NCBI GenBank assembly: GCA_033782935.1 | Contig: JAWQEG010000508.1 | Coordinates: 57,501-121,500, forward strand | Origin: Petrolisthes cinctipes | Lineage: Eukaryota; Arthropoda; Malacostraca; Decapoda; Porcellanidae | Direction: 5' to 3' | Length of the DNA stretch: 64,000 bases | Part shown: positions 49,311-61,993 of the stretch, piece by piece | How positions within the stretch are numbered: the first letter of the stretch is position 1 | How the letters are laid out: each line of letters starts with the position of its first letter | Position numbers and translations under genes: made by a program | Notes under the pieces: model-generated | Database searches by the model: none | What the model saw: only the letters and a program-made list of their open reading frames with translations | What the model was told of the DNA's origin: nothing

Positions 49311-50010
49311 CCTACTCCTAGTTAGAATGTTTTCAAGATACAGACCCAAAACATGCAAAAAATCGATATTTTAGGTGCCCAAAAGTAGATATGTGCATGC
49401 ATCTTCAGTACCCGTTTATATCTCAAATTCAGGCTCAAAACACCCGAAAATTCTATATTTTTGGTTCCTAGAAGCGATCTGTACATACTCTTAGTGAGAA
49501 TGTTTTCAAGATACAGACCCAAAACATGCTCAAAATCGATATTTTAGGTGCCCAAAAGTCGATGTGTGCTAGCATCTTCAGTACCCGTTTATATCACAAA
49601 TTCAGGCTCAAAACACCCGAAAATTCGATATTTTGGGGTCCCAGAAGCGATCTGTACATGCCTACTCCTAGTTAGAATGTTTTCAAGATACAGACCCAAA
49701 ACATGTAAAAAATCGATATTTTAGGTGCCCAAAAGTAGATATGTGCATGCATCTTCAGTACCCGTTTATATCTCAAATTCAGGCTCAAAACACCCGAAAA
49801 TTCTATATTTTTGGTTCCTAGAAGCGATCTGTACATACTCTTAGTGAGAATGTTTTCAAGATACAGACCCAAAACATGCTCAAAATCGATATTATAGGTG
49901 CCCAAAAGTCGATGTGTGCTAGCATCTTCAGTACCCGTTTATATCACAAATTCAGGCTCAAAACACCCGAAAATTCGATATTTTGGGGTCCCAGAAGCGA
50001 TCTGTACATA
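49311..50010 (+). repeat. Local tandem duplication, 350-bp offset
   Basis: Two successive two-monomer units match with an offset of 350 bp. Both contain AAAAGTAGATATG, the shortened CTGTACATACTCTTAGTGAG and the variant GTGTGCTAGCATCTTC (about 49565 and 49915). The copies differ only at a few bases, for example CATGCAAAAAATCG against CATGTAAAAAATCG. The first of these markers and AATTTTATATTTTTGG also occur singly at about 21.07 and 37.37 kb. Confidence 0.8.
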
Positions 50011-51220
50011 CCTACTCCGTGTTAGAGTATTTTCATAATACAGGCCCAAAACATGCTAAAAATCGATATTTTAGGTGCCGAAAGTCGATATCTCAAATTC
50101 AGGCCCAAAACACCCGAAAATTCGATATTTTGGGGTCCCAGAAGCGATCTGTACATGCCTACTCCGTGTTAGAATATTTTCAAAATACAGGCCCAAAACA
50201 TGCCGAAAATCGATATTTTAGGTGCCCAAAGTCGATATGAGCATGCATCTTCTGTAACCGTTTATATATCAAATTCAGCCTCAAAACACCCGAAAGTTCG
50301 ATATTTTGGGGTCCCAAAAGCGATCTGTACATGCCTACTCAGTGCTAGAATATTTTCAAAATATAGGCCCAAAACATGCTAAAAATCGATATTTTTTGTG
50401 TTCAAAGTCGATATCTCAAATTCAGGCCAAAAACAACCGAAAATTCGATATTTTGGGGTCCCAGAAGCGATCTGTACATGCCTACTCCGTGTTAGAGTAT
50501 TTTCGAAATACAGGTCCAAAACATACTGAAAATCGGTCTTTTAGGTGCCCAAAAGTGGATATGTGCATGAATCTTCTGCACCCGTTTATATCTCAAATTC
50601 AGGCTCCAAACACCCAAAAAATCGATATTTTGGGGTCCCAGAAGCAATTTGTACATGCATACTCAGATACAGGCCCAAAACATGCTGAAAATCGATATTT
50701 TAGGTGCCCAAAGTCAATATGTGTATGCTTCTTCTGCACCCGTTTATATCCCAAATTCAATCTCAAAACACCCGAAAATTCGATAATTTTGGGTCCCAAA
50801 AGCGATTTGTACATGCCTACTCAGTGGTAGAAGGTTTTCAAATATATAGGCTCAAAACATGCTAAAAATCGATATTTTATGTGTCTAAAGTCGATATGTG
50901 CATGCATCTTCTGTACCCATTTATATCTCAAATTCAGGCTCAAAACACCCGATAATTCGGTATTTTTGGGTCCTAGAAGCAATCTGTACATGCCTACTCC
51001 TAGTTAGAATGTTTTCAAGATACAGACCCAAAACATGCTCAAAATAGATATTATAGGTGCCCAAAAGTCGATATGAGTATGCATCTTCAGTACCCGTTTA
51101 TATCTCAAATTCAGGCTCTAAACACCCGAAAATTCGATATTTTGGGGTCCCAGAAGCGATCTGTACATGCCTACTCAGTGCTAGAATATTTTCAAAATAT
51201 AGGCCCAAAACATGCTAAAA

Positions 51221-51232
51221 ATCGATTGAAAA
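51221..51232. other. Satellite polarity switch (+ to -)
   Basis: Up to 51226 the sequence is a + monomer (CATGCTAAAAATCGAT). From 51226/51227 it reads TTGAAAACATTCTAACTAG, the reverse complement of CTAGTTAGAATGTTTTCAA, and every later monomer is on the - strand. The two orientations overlap by one T only, so there is no spacer and no useful microhomology. The arrays converge on this point. Confidence 0.95.
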
Positions 51233-52080
51233 CATTCTAACTAGAAGTAGGCATGTACAGACCGCTTCTAGGACCCCAAAATATCGAATTTTCGGGTGTT
51301 TGGAGCCTTAATTTGAGATATAAACGGGCACAAAAGATGTATGCACATATTGACTTTGGGCACCTAAAATATCGATTTTCAGCATGTTTTGGGCCTGTAT
51401 ATTGAAAATACTCTAATAAGGAATAGGCATGTACAGATCGCTTCTGGGACCTGAAAATATCGAATTTTCGGGTGTTTTAAGCCTGAATTTGAGAAAACGG
51501 GTACTGAAGATGCATGCACATATCGACTTTTGGGCACCGAAAATATCGATTTTGAGCATGTTTTGGGTCTGTATCTTAAAAACATTGTAACTAGGAGTTG
51601 GCATGTACAGATCGCTTCTAGGACCCAAAAATACCGAATTTACGGGTGTTTTAAGCCTGAATTTGAGATATAAACGGGTACAGAAGATGCATGCACATAT
51701 CGACTTTGGACACTTTAAATATCGATTTTTAGCATGTTTTAAGCCTATATTTTGAAAACATTCTAGCACTAAGTAGGCATGTACAGATCGCTTCTGGGAC
51801 CCCAAAATATCGAATTTTCGGGTGTTTTGAGGTAGAATTTGGGATATAAACGGGTACAGAAGATGCATACACATATTGACTTTGGGCACCTAAAATATCG
51901 ATTTTCAGCATGTTTTGGGCCTGTATTTGAGTAGGCATGTACAGATCGCTTATGGGACCCCAAAATATCGAATTTTCGGGTGTTTGGAGCCTGAATTTGA
52001 GATATAAACGGGTACAGAAGATGCATGCACATATTGACTTTGGGCACCTGAAATATCGATTTTCAGCATGTTTTGGGCCT

Positions 52081-55000
52081 GTATTTTGAAAATACTCTAA
52101 CACGGAGTTATCATGTACAGATCGCTTCTGGTACCCCAAAATATCGAATTTTCGGGTGTTTTGAGCCTGAATTTGAGAAAACGGGTACTGAAGATGCATT
52201 CACATATCGACTTTTGGGCACCTAAAATATCGATTTTGAGCATGTTTTGGGTCTGTATCTTGAAAACATTCTAACTAGGAGTAGGCATGTACAGATCGCT
52301 TCTAGGACCCAAAATTACCGAATTTACGGGTGTTTTAAGCCTGAATTTGAGATATAAACGGGTACAGAAGATGCATGCACATATCGACTTTGGACACTTT
52401 AAATATCGATTTTTAGCATGTTTTAAGCCTATATTTTGAAAACATTCTAGCACTAAGTAGCCATGTACAGATCGCTTCTGGGACCCCAAAATATCGAATT
52501 TTCGGGTGTTTTGAGGTAGAATTTGGGATATAAACGAGTGCAGAAGATGCATACACATATTGACTTTGGGCACCTAAAATATCGATTTTCAGCATGTTTT
52601 GGGCCTGTATTTGAGTAGGCATGTACAGATCGCTTATGGGACCCCAAAATATCGAATTTTCGGGTGTTCGGAGCCTGAATTTGACATATAAACGGGTACA
52701 GAAGATGCATGCACATATTGACTTTGGGCACCTAAAATATCGATTTTCAGCATGTTTTGGGCCTGTATTTTGAAAAAACTCTAACACGGATTAATCATGT
52801 ACAGATCGCTTCTGGGACCCCAAAATATCGAATTTTCGGGTGTTTGGAGCATGAATTTGAGAAAACGGGTACTGAAGATGCATTCACATATCGACTTTTG
52901 GGCACCTAAAATATCGATTTTCAGTATGTTTTGGGCCTGTATTTTGAAAATACTGTAACACGGAGTAGGCATGTACAGATCGCTTCTAGGACCCCAAAAT
53001 ATCGATTTTTCGGGTGTTTTGAGCCTGAATTTGAGATGTAAACGGATAACAGAAGATGTATGCACATATCGACTTTGGACACTTAAAATATCGATTTTTA
53101 GCATGTTTTGATCCTATATTTTGAAAACATTCTAGCACTGAATAGGCATGTACAAAGAGCTTCTGGGACCCAAAAATATCGAATATTCGGGTTTTTTGAG
53201 GTTGAATTTGGGATATAAACGGGAGCAGAAGATGCATACACATATTGACTGTGGGCACCAAAAATATCGATTTTCAGCATGTTTTGGGCCTGTATCTGAG
53301 TAGGCATATACAGATCACTTTTGGGACCCCAAAATATCGAATTTTCGGGTGTTTTAAGCCTGAATTTGAGATATCGACTTTGGGCACCTAAAATATCGAT
53401 TTTTAGCATGTTTTGGGCCTATATTTTGAACATATTCTAGCACTGACTAGGCATGTACAGATCGCTTCTGGGACCCAAAAATACCGAATATTCGGGTGTT
53501 TTGAGTCTTAATTTGAGATATAAACGGGTAGAGAAGATGCATGCACATATCGACTTTGGACACTTCAAATATCGATTTTTAGCATGTTTTGAGCCTATAT
53601 TTTGAAAAGATTCTAGCACTAAGTAGGCATGTACAGATCGCATATGTGACCCCAAAATATCGAATTTTCGGGTGTTTGGAGCCTGAATTTGAGATATAAA
53701 CGGGTACAGAAGATGCATGCACATATTGACTTTGGGCACCTAAAATATCGATTTTCAGCATGTTTTGGGCCTGAATTTTGAAAATACTCTAACACGGAGT
53801 TATCATGTACAGATCGCTTCTGGTACCCCAAAATATCGAATTTTCGGGTGTTTTGAGCCTGAATTTGAGAAAACGGGTACTGAAGATGCATTCACATATC
53901 GACTTTTAGGCACCTAAAATATCGATTTTGAGCATGTTTTGGGTCTGTATCTTGAAAACATTCTAACTAGGAGTAGGCATGTACAGATCGCTTCTAGGAC
54001 CCAAAATTACCGAATTTACGGGTGTTTTAAGCCTGAATTTGAGATATAAACGGGTACAGAAGATGCATGCACATATCGACTTTGGACACTTTAAATATCG
54101 ATTTTTAGCATGTTTTAAGCCTATATTTTGAAAACATTCTAGCACTAAGTAGCCATGTACAGATCGCTTCTGGGACCCCAAAATATCGAATTTTCGGGTG
54201 TTTTGAGGTAGAATTTGGGATATAAACGAGTGCAGAAGATGCATACACATATTGACTTTGGGCACCTAAAATATCGATTTTCAGCATGTTTTGGGCCTGT
54301 ATTTGAGTAGGCATGTACAGATCGCTTATGGGACCCCAAAATATCGAATTTTCGGGTGTTCGGAGCCTGAATTTGACATATAAACGGGTACAGAAGATGC
54401 ATGCACATATTGACTTTGGGCACCTAAAATATCGATTTTCAGCATGTTTTGGGCCTGTATTTTGAAAATACTCTAACACGGATTAATCATGTACAGATCG
54501 CTTCTGGGACCCCAAAATATCGAATTTTCGGGTGTTTGGAGCATGAATTTGAGAAAACGGGTACTGAAGATGCATTCACATATCGACTTTTGGGCACCTA
54601 AAATATCGATTTTCAGTATGTTTTGGGCCTGTATTTTGAAAATACTGTAACACGGAGTAGGCATGTACAGATCGCTTCTAGGACCCCAAAATATCGATTT
54701 TTCGGGTGTTTTGAGCCTGAATTTGAGATGTAAACGGATAACAGAAGATGGATGCACATATCGACTTTGGACACTTAAAATATCGAATTTTAGCATGTTT
54801 TGATCCTATATTTTGAAAACATTCTAGCACTGAATAGGCATGTACAAAGAGTTTCTGGGACCCAAAAATATCGAATATTCGGGTTTTTTGAGGTTGAATT
54901 TGGGATATAAACGGGAGCAGAAGATGCATACACATATTGACTGTGGGCACCAAAAATATCGATTTTCAGCATGTTTTGGGCCTGTATCTGAGTAGGCATA

Positions 55001-58000
55001 TACAGATCACTTTTGGGACCCCAAAATATCGAATTTTCGGGTGTTTTAAGCCTGAATTTGAGATATCGACTTTGGGCACCTAAAATATCGATTTTTAGCA
55101 TGTTTTGGGCCTATATTTTGAACATATTCTAGCACTGACTAGGCATGTACAGATCGCTTCTGGGACCCAAAAATACCGAATATTCGGGTGTTTTGAGTCT
55201 TAATTTGAGATATAAACGGGTAGAGAAGATGCATGCACATATCGACTTTGGACACTTCAAATATCGATTTTTAGCATGTTTTGAGCCTATATTTTGAAAA
55301 GATTCTAGCACTAAGTAGGCATGTACAGATCGCATATGTGACCCCAAAATATCGAATTTTCGGGTGTTTGGAGCCTGAATTTGAGATATAAACGGGTACA
55401 GAAGATGCATGCACATATTGACTTTGGGCACCTAAAATATCGATTTTCAGCATGTTTTGGGCCTGTATTTTGAAAATACTCTAACACGGAGTTATCATGT
55501 ACAGATCGCTTCTGGTACCCCAAAATATCGAATTTTCGGGTGTTTTGAGCCTGAATTTGAGAAAACGGGTACTGAAGATGCATTCACATATCGACTTTTG
55601 GGCACCTAAAATATTGATTTTGAGCATGTTTTGGGTCTGTATCTTGAAAACATTCTAACTAGGAGTAGGCATGTACAGATCGCTTCTAGGACCCAAAATT
55701 ACCGAATTTACGGGTGTTTTAAGCCTGAATTTGAGATATAAACGGGTACAGAAGATGCATGCACATATCGACTTTGGACACTTTAAATATCGATTTTTAG
55801 CATGTTTTAAGCCTATATTTTGAAAACATTCTAGCACTAAGTAGCCATGTACAGATCGCTTCTGGGACCCCAAAATATCGAATTTTCGGGTGTTTTGAGG
55901 TAGAATTTGGGATATAAACGAGTGCAGAAGATGCATACACATATTGACTTTGGGCACCTAAAATATCGATTTTCAGCATGTTTTGGGCCTGTATTTGAGT
56001 AGGCATGTACAGATCGCTTATGGGACCCCAAAATATCGAATTTTCGGGTGTTCGGAGCCTGAATTTGACATATAAACGGGTACAGAAGATGCATGCACAT
56101 ATTGACTTTGGGCACCTAAAATATCGATTTTCAGCATGTTTTGGGCCTGTATTTTGAAAATACTCTAACACGGATTAATCATGTACAGATCGCTTCTGGG
56201 ACCCCAAAATATCGAATTTTCGGGTGTTTGGAGCATGAATTTGAGAAAACGGGTACTGAAGATGCATTCACATATCGACTTTTGGGCACCTAAAATATCG
56301 ATTTTCAGTATGTTTTGGGCCTGTATTTTGAAAATACTGTAACACGGAGTAGGCATGTACAGATCGCTTCTAGGACCCCAAAATATCGATTTTTCGGGTG
56401 TTTTGAGCCTGAATTTGAGATGTAAACGGATAACAGAAGATGGATGCACATATCGACTTTGGACACTTAAAATATCGATTTTTAGCATGTTTTGATCCTA
56501 TATTTTGAAAACATTCTAGCACTGAATAGGCATGTACAAAGAGCTTCTGGGACCCAAAAATATCGAATATTCGGGTTTTTTGAGGTTGAATTTGGGATAT
56601 AAACGGGAGCAGAAGATGCATACACATATTGACTGTGGGCACCAAAAATATCGATTTTCAGCATGTTTTGGGCCTGTATCTGAGTAGGCATATACAGATC
56701 ACTTTTGGGACCCCAAAATATCGAATTTTCGGGTGTTTTAAGCCTGAATTTGAGATATCGACTTTGGGCACCTAAAATATCGATTTTTAGCATGTTTTGG
56801 GCCTATATTTTGAACATATTCTAGCACTGACTAGGCATGTACAGATCGCTTCTGGGACCCAAAAATACCGAATATTCGGGTGTTTTGAGTCTTAATTTGA
56901 GATATAAACGGGTAGAGAAGATGCATGCACATATCGACTTTGGACACTTCAAATATCGATTTTTAGCATGTTTTGAGCCTATATTTTGAAAAGATTCTAG
57001 CACTAAGTAGGCATGTACAGATCGCATATGTGACCCCAAAATATCGAATTTTCGGGTGTTTGGAGCCTGAATTTGAGATATAAACGGGTACAGAAGATGC
57101 ATGCACATATTGACTTTGGGCACCTAAAATATCGATTTTCAGCATGTTTTGGGCCTGTATTTCGAAAATACTCTAACACGGAGTTATCATGTACAGATCG
57201 CTTCTGGTACCCCAAAATATCGAATTTTCGGGTGTTTTGAGCCTGAATTTGAGAAAACGGGTACTGAAGATGCATTCACATATCGACTTTTGGGCACCTA
57301 AAATATCGATTTTGAGCATGTTTTGGGTCTGTATCTTGAAAACATTCTAACTAGGAGTAGGCATGTACAGATCGCTTCTAGGACCCAAAATTACCGAATT
57401 TACGGGTGTTTTAAGCCTGAATTTGAGATATAAACGGGTACAGAAGATGCATGCACATATCGACTTTGGACACTTTAAATATCGATTTTTAGCATGTTTT
57501 AAGCCTATATTTTGAAAACATTCTAGCACTAAGTAGCCATGTACAGATCGCTTCTGGGACCCCAAAATATCGAATTTTCGGGTGTTTTGAGGTAGAATTT
57601 GGGATATAAACGAGTGCAGAAGATGCATACACATATTGACTTTGGGCACCTAAAATATCGATTTTCAGCATATTTTGGGCCTGTATTTGAGTAGGCATGT
57701 ACAGATCGCTTATGGGACCCCAAAATATCGAATTTTCGGGTGTTCGGAGCCTGAATTTGACATATAAACGGGTACAGAAGATGCATGCACATATTGACTT
57801 TGGGCACCTAAAATATCGATTTTCAGCATGTTTTGGGCCTGTATTTTGAAAATACTCTAACACGGATTAATCATGTACAGATCGCTTCTGGGACCCCAAA
57901 ATATCGAATTTTCGGGTGTTTGGAGCATGAATTTGAGAAAACGGGTACTGAAGATGCATTCACATATCGACTTTTGGGCACCTAAAATATCGATTTTCAG

Positions 58001-58740
58001 TATGTTTTGGGCCTGTATTTTGAAAATACTGTAACACGGAGTAGGCATGTACAGATCGCTTCTAGGACCCCAAAATATCGATTTTTCGGGTGTTTTGAGC
58101 CTGAATTTGAGATGTAAACGGATAACAGAAGATGGATGCACATATCGACTTTGGACACTTAAAATATCGATTTTTAGCATGTTTTGATCCTATATTTTGA
58201 AAACATTCTAGCACTGAATAGGCATGTACAAAGAGCTTCTGGGACCCAAAAATATCGAATATTCGGGTTTTTTGAGGTTGAATTTGGGATATAAACGGGA
58301 GCAGAAGATGCATACACATATTGACTGTGGGCACCAAAAATATCGATTTTCAGCATGTTTTGGGCCTGTATCTGAGTAGGCATATACAGATCACTTTTGG
58401 GACCCCAAAATATCGAATTTTTGGGTGTTTTAAGCCTGAATTTGAGATATCGACTTTGGGCACCTAAAATATCGATTTTTAGCATGTTTTGGGCCTATAT
58501 TTTGAACATATTCTAGCACTGACTAGGCATGTACAGATCGCTTCTGGGACCCAAATATACCGAATATTCGGGTGTTTTGAGTCTTAATTTGAGATATAAA
58601 CGGGTAGAGAAGATGCATGCACATATTGACTTTGGACACTTCAAATATCGATTTTTAGCATGTTTTGAGCCTATATTTTGAAAAGACTCTAGCACTAAGT
58701 AGGCATGTACAGATCGCATATGTGACCCCAAAATATCGAA
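52081..58740 (-). repeat. Higher-order repeat, 1,692-bp period, about four copies
   Basis: The same succession of about ten monomers recurs at an offset of 1,692: landmark TTATCATGTACAGATCG lies near 52107, 53799, 55491 and 57183. Copies are nearly identical with scattered substitutions, for example GAAGATGTATGCAC near 53053 against GAAGATGGATGCAC near 54745. A 684-bp offset links 51.6-52.2 kb to 52.3-52.8 kb at the left edge, so the block has an older internal duplication. After about 58740 the order breaks. Confidence 0.9.
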
Positions 58741-58869
58741 TTTTCGGGTGTTTTAAGCCTGAATTTGAGATATAAACGGGTGCAGAAGATGAATACACAT
58801 ATCGACTTTGGGAACATAAAATAAAGATTTTCAGCATGTTTTGGGCTTGTATCTGAGTAGGTATGTACA

Positions 58870-59863
58870 GATCGCTTCTGGGACCCTAAAATATCGAATT
58901 TTCGGGTGTTTTAAGCCTGAATTTGAGATATAAACGGGTACAGAAGAAGCATGCACCTAAAAAATCGATTTTCAGCATGTTTTTTGCCTGTATTTTGAAA
59001 ATACTCTAACACGGAGTAGGCATGTACAGATCGCTTGTGGAACCCCAAAATATCGAATTTTCGGGTGTTTTGTGCCTGAATTTGAGATATCGACTTTGGG
59101 CACCTAAAATATCGATTTTTAGCATGTTTTGGGCCAATATTTTAAACATATTCTAGCACGGAGTAGGCATGTACAGATTGCTTCTGGGACCACAAAATAT
59201 CGAATTTTCGGGTGTTTTCAGCCTGAATTTGAGATATAAACGGGTACAGAAGATGCATGCACATATTGCCTTTGGGTCCCTAAAATATCAATTTTCAGCA
59301 TGTTTTGGGCCTGTATTTTGAAAATACTCTAACACGGAGTAGGCATGTACAGATCGCTTCTGGGACCCCAAAATATCGGATTTTCGGGTGTTTTGAGCCT
59401 GAATTTGAGAAAACGGGTACTGAAGATGCATGCACATATCGCCTTTTGGGCACCTAAAATATCGATTTTGAGCATGTTTTGGGTCTGTATCTTGAAAACA
59501 TTCTAACTAGGAGTAGGCATGTACAGATCGCTTCTAGGACCCAAAAATACCGAATTTTCGGGTGTTTTAATCCTGAATTTGAAGTATAAACGGGTACAGA
59601 AGATGCCTGCCCATATTGATTTTGGACACTTCAAATATCGATTACTAGCATGTTTTGGGCCTGTATTTTGAAAATATTCTAGCACTAAGTAGGCATGTAC
59701 AGATCGCTTCTGGGACCCAAAAATATCAAATTTTCGGGTGTTTTGAGGTTGAATTTGGGATATAAACGGGTGCAGAAGATGTATACACATATTGACTTTG
59801 GGCACCTAAAATATCGATTTTCAGCATGTTTTGGGCCTGTATCTGAGTAGGCATGTACAGATC
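58870..59863 (-). repeat. Approximately 1-kb dispersed duplicate, left copy (offset 2,130)
   Basis: This segment matches 61000-61993. Shared rare features are GAAGAAGCATGCACCTAAAA (a monomer with an internal loss) and GATGCCTGCCCATATTGATT. The two copies are separated by 1.1 kb of other monomers (59864-60999), so they are not a simple adjacent tandem. The right end is where CGCTTCTTGGACCC differs from CACTTCTGGGACCC. Confidence 0.8.
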
Positions 59864-60999
59864 GCTTCTTGGACCCAAAAATATCGAATTTTCGGGTGTT
59901 TTGAAGTTAAATTTGGGATATAAACGGGTGCAGAAGATGAATACACATATCGACTTTGGGCACCTAAAATAAAGATTTTCCACATGTTTTGGGCCTGTAT
60001 CTGAGTAGGTATGTACAGATCGCTTCTAGGACACCAAAATATCGAATTTTTGGGTGTTTTCAGCCTGAATTTGAGATATATACAGGTACAGAAGATGCAT
60101 GCACATATCGACTTTTGGGCAACTAAAATATCGATTTTGAGCATGTTTTGGGTCTGTATCTTGAAAACATTCTAACTAGGAGTAGGCACGTACAGATCGC
60201 TTCTAGGACCCAAAAATACCGAATTTTCGGGTGTTTTTAGCCTGAATTTGAGATATAAACGGGTACTGAAGATGCATACACAAATCGACTTTGGACACTT
60301 AAAATATCGATTTTTCGCTTGTTTTGAGCCTATATTTTGAAAACATTCTAGCACTGATTAGGCATGTACATATCGCTTCTGGGACCCCAAAATATCGAAT
60401 TTTCGGGTGTTTTGTGTCTGAATTTAAGATATCGACTTTGGGCACCTAAAATATAGATTTTTAGCTTGTTTTTGGCCTATATTTTGACAATGTTCTAGTA
60501 CTGAGTAGGCATGTACAGATCGCTTCTGGGACCCCAAAATATCGAATTTTCGGGTGTTTTGTGCCTGAATTTGAGATATAAACGGGTACAGAAGATGCAT
60601 GCACAAATTGACTTTGGGAACCTAAAATATTGATTTTCAGCATGTTTTGGGCCTGTATCTGAGTAGGCATGTACAGATCGCTTCTGGGTCTCCAAAATAT
60701 AGAATTTTCGGGTGTTTGGAGCCTAAATTTAAGATATAAACGGGCACAGAAGATTCATGCACATATCGACTTTTGGGCACCTAAAAGATCGATTTTCAGT
60801 GTGTTTTGGGCCTGTTTTTTTATAATACTCTAACACGGAGTAGGCATGTACAGATCGCTTCTGGGACCCCAAAATATCGAATTTTCGGGTGTTTTGGGCC
60901 TGAATTTGAGATATCGACTTTGGGCACCTAAAATATCGATTTTTAGCATGTTTTTAGCCTATATTTTGAAAATATTCTAGCACTGAGTAGGCATGTACA

Positions 61000-61993
61000 G
61001 ATCGCTTCTGGGACCCTAAAATATCGAATTTTCGGGTGTTTTAAGCCTGAATTTGAGATATAAACGGGTACAGAAGAAGCATGCACCTAAAAAATCGATT
61101 TTCAGCATGTTTTTTGCCTGTAATTTGAAAATACTCTAACACGGAGTAGGCATGTACAGATCGCTTGTGGAACCCCAAAATATCGAATTTTCGGGTGTTT
61201 TGTTCCTGAATTTGAGATATCGACTTTGGGCACCTAAAATATCGATTTTTAGCATGTTTTGGGCCAATATTTTAAACATAGTCTAGCACTGAGTAGGCAT
61301 GTACAGATTGCTTCTGGGACCACAAAATATCGAATTTTCGGGTGTTTTCAGCCTGAATTTGAGATATAAACGGGTACAGAAGATGCATGCACATATTGCC
61401 TTTGGGCCCCTAAAATATCAATTTTCAGCATGTTTTGGGCCTGTATTTTGAAAATACTCTAACACGGAGTAGGCATGTACAGATCGCTTCTGGGACCCCA
61501 AAATATCGGATTTTCGGGTGTTTTGAGCCTGAATTTGAGAAAACGGGTACTGAAGATGCATGCACATATCGCCTTTTGGGCACCTAAAATATCGATTTTG
61601 AGCATGTTTTGGGTCTGTATCTTGAAAACATTCTAACTAGGAGTAGGCATGTACAGATCGTTTCTAGGACCCAAAAATACCGAATTTTCGGGTGTTTTAA
61701 TCCTGAATTTGAAGTATAAACGGGTACAGAAGATGCCTGCCCATATTGATTTTGGACACTTCAAATATCGATTACTAGCATGTTTTGGGCCTGTATTTTG
61801 AAAATATTCTAGCACTAAGTAGGCATGTACAGATCGCTTCTGGGACCCAAAAATATCGAATTTTCGGGTGTTTTGAGGTTGAATTTGGGATATAAACGGG
61901 TGCAGAAGATGTATACACATATTGACTTTGGGCACCTAAAATATCGATTTTCAGCATGTTTTGGGCCTGTATCTGAGTAGGCATGTACAGATC
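61000..61993 (-). repeat. Approximately 1-kb dispersed duplicate, right copy
   Basis: This is the partner of 58870-59863, with a few substitutions (for example TCTAGCACTGAG against TCTAGCACGGAG). A third, more distant relative of its central part lies at about 62.3-62.6 kb. Confidence 0.78.

Larger units (their letters stand above)
48088..51226 (+). repeat. Satellite, + orientation, between retroelement and polarity switch
   Basis: This is the same monomer family as on the left and in the same orientation. No long higher-order unit is visible. Instead there are two small local duplications (470-bp and 350-bp offsets) and many private substitutions, for example GCTAGCATCTTCAG and GTATTATAAAAATACAGG. 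The last + monomer is cut after AAAAATCGAT at 51226. Confidence 0.95.

Noticed and set aside
51200..51260. Large palindrome or hairpin around the polarity switch
   Set aside because: The two arms meet at different monomer positions (after ATCGAT on the left, at the GTTAGAATGTTTTCAA region on the right) and belong to different subfamilies, so they do not form a long perfect inverted repeat.
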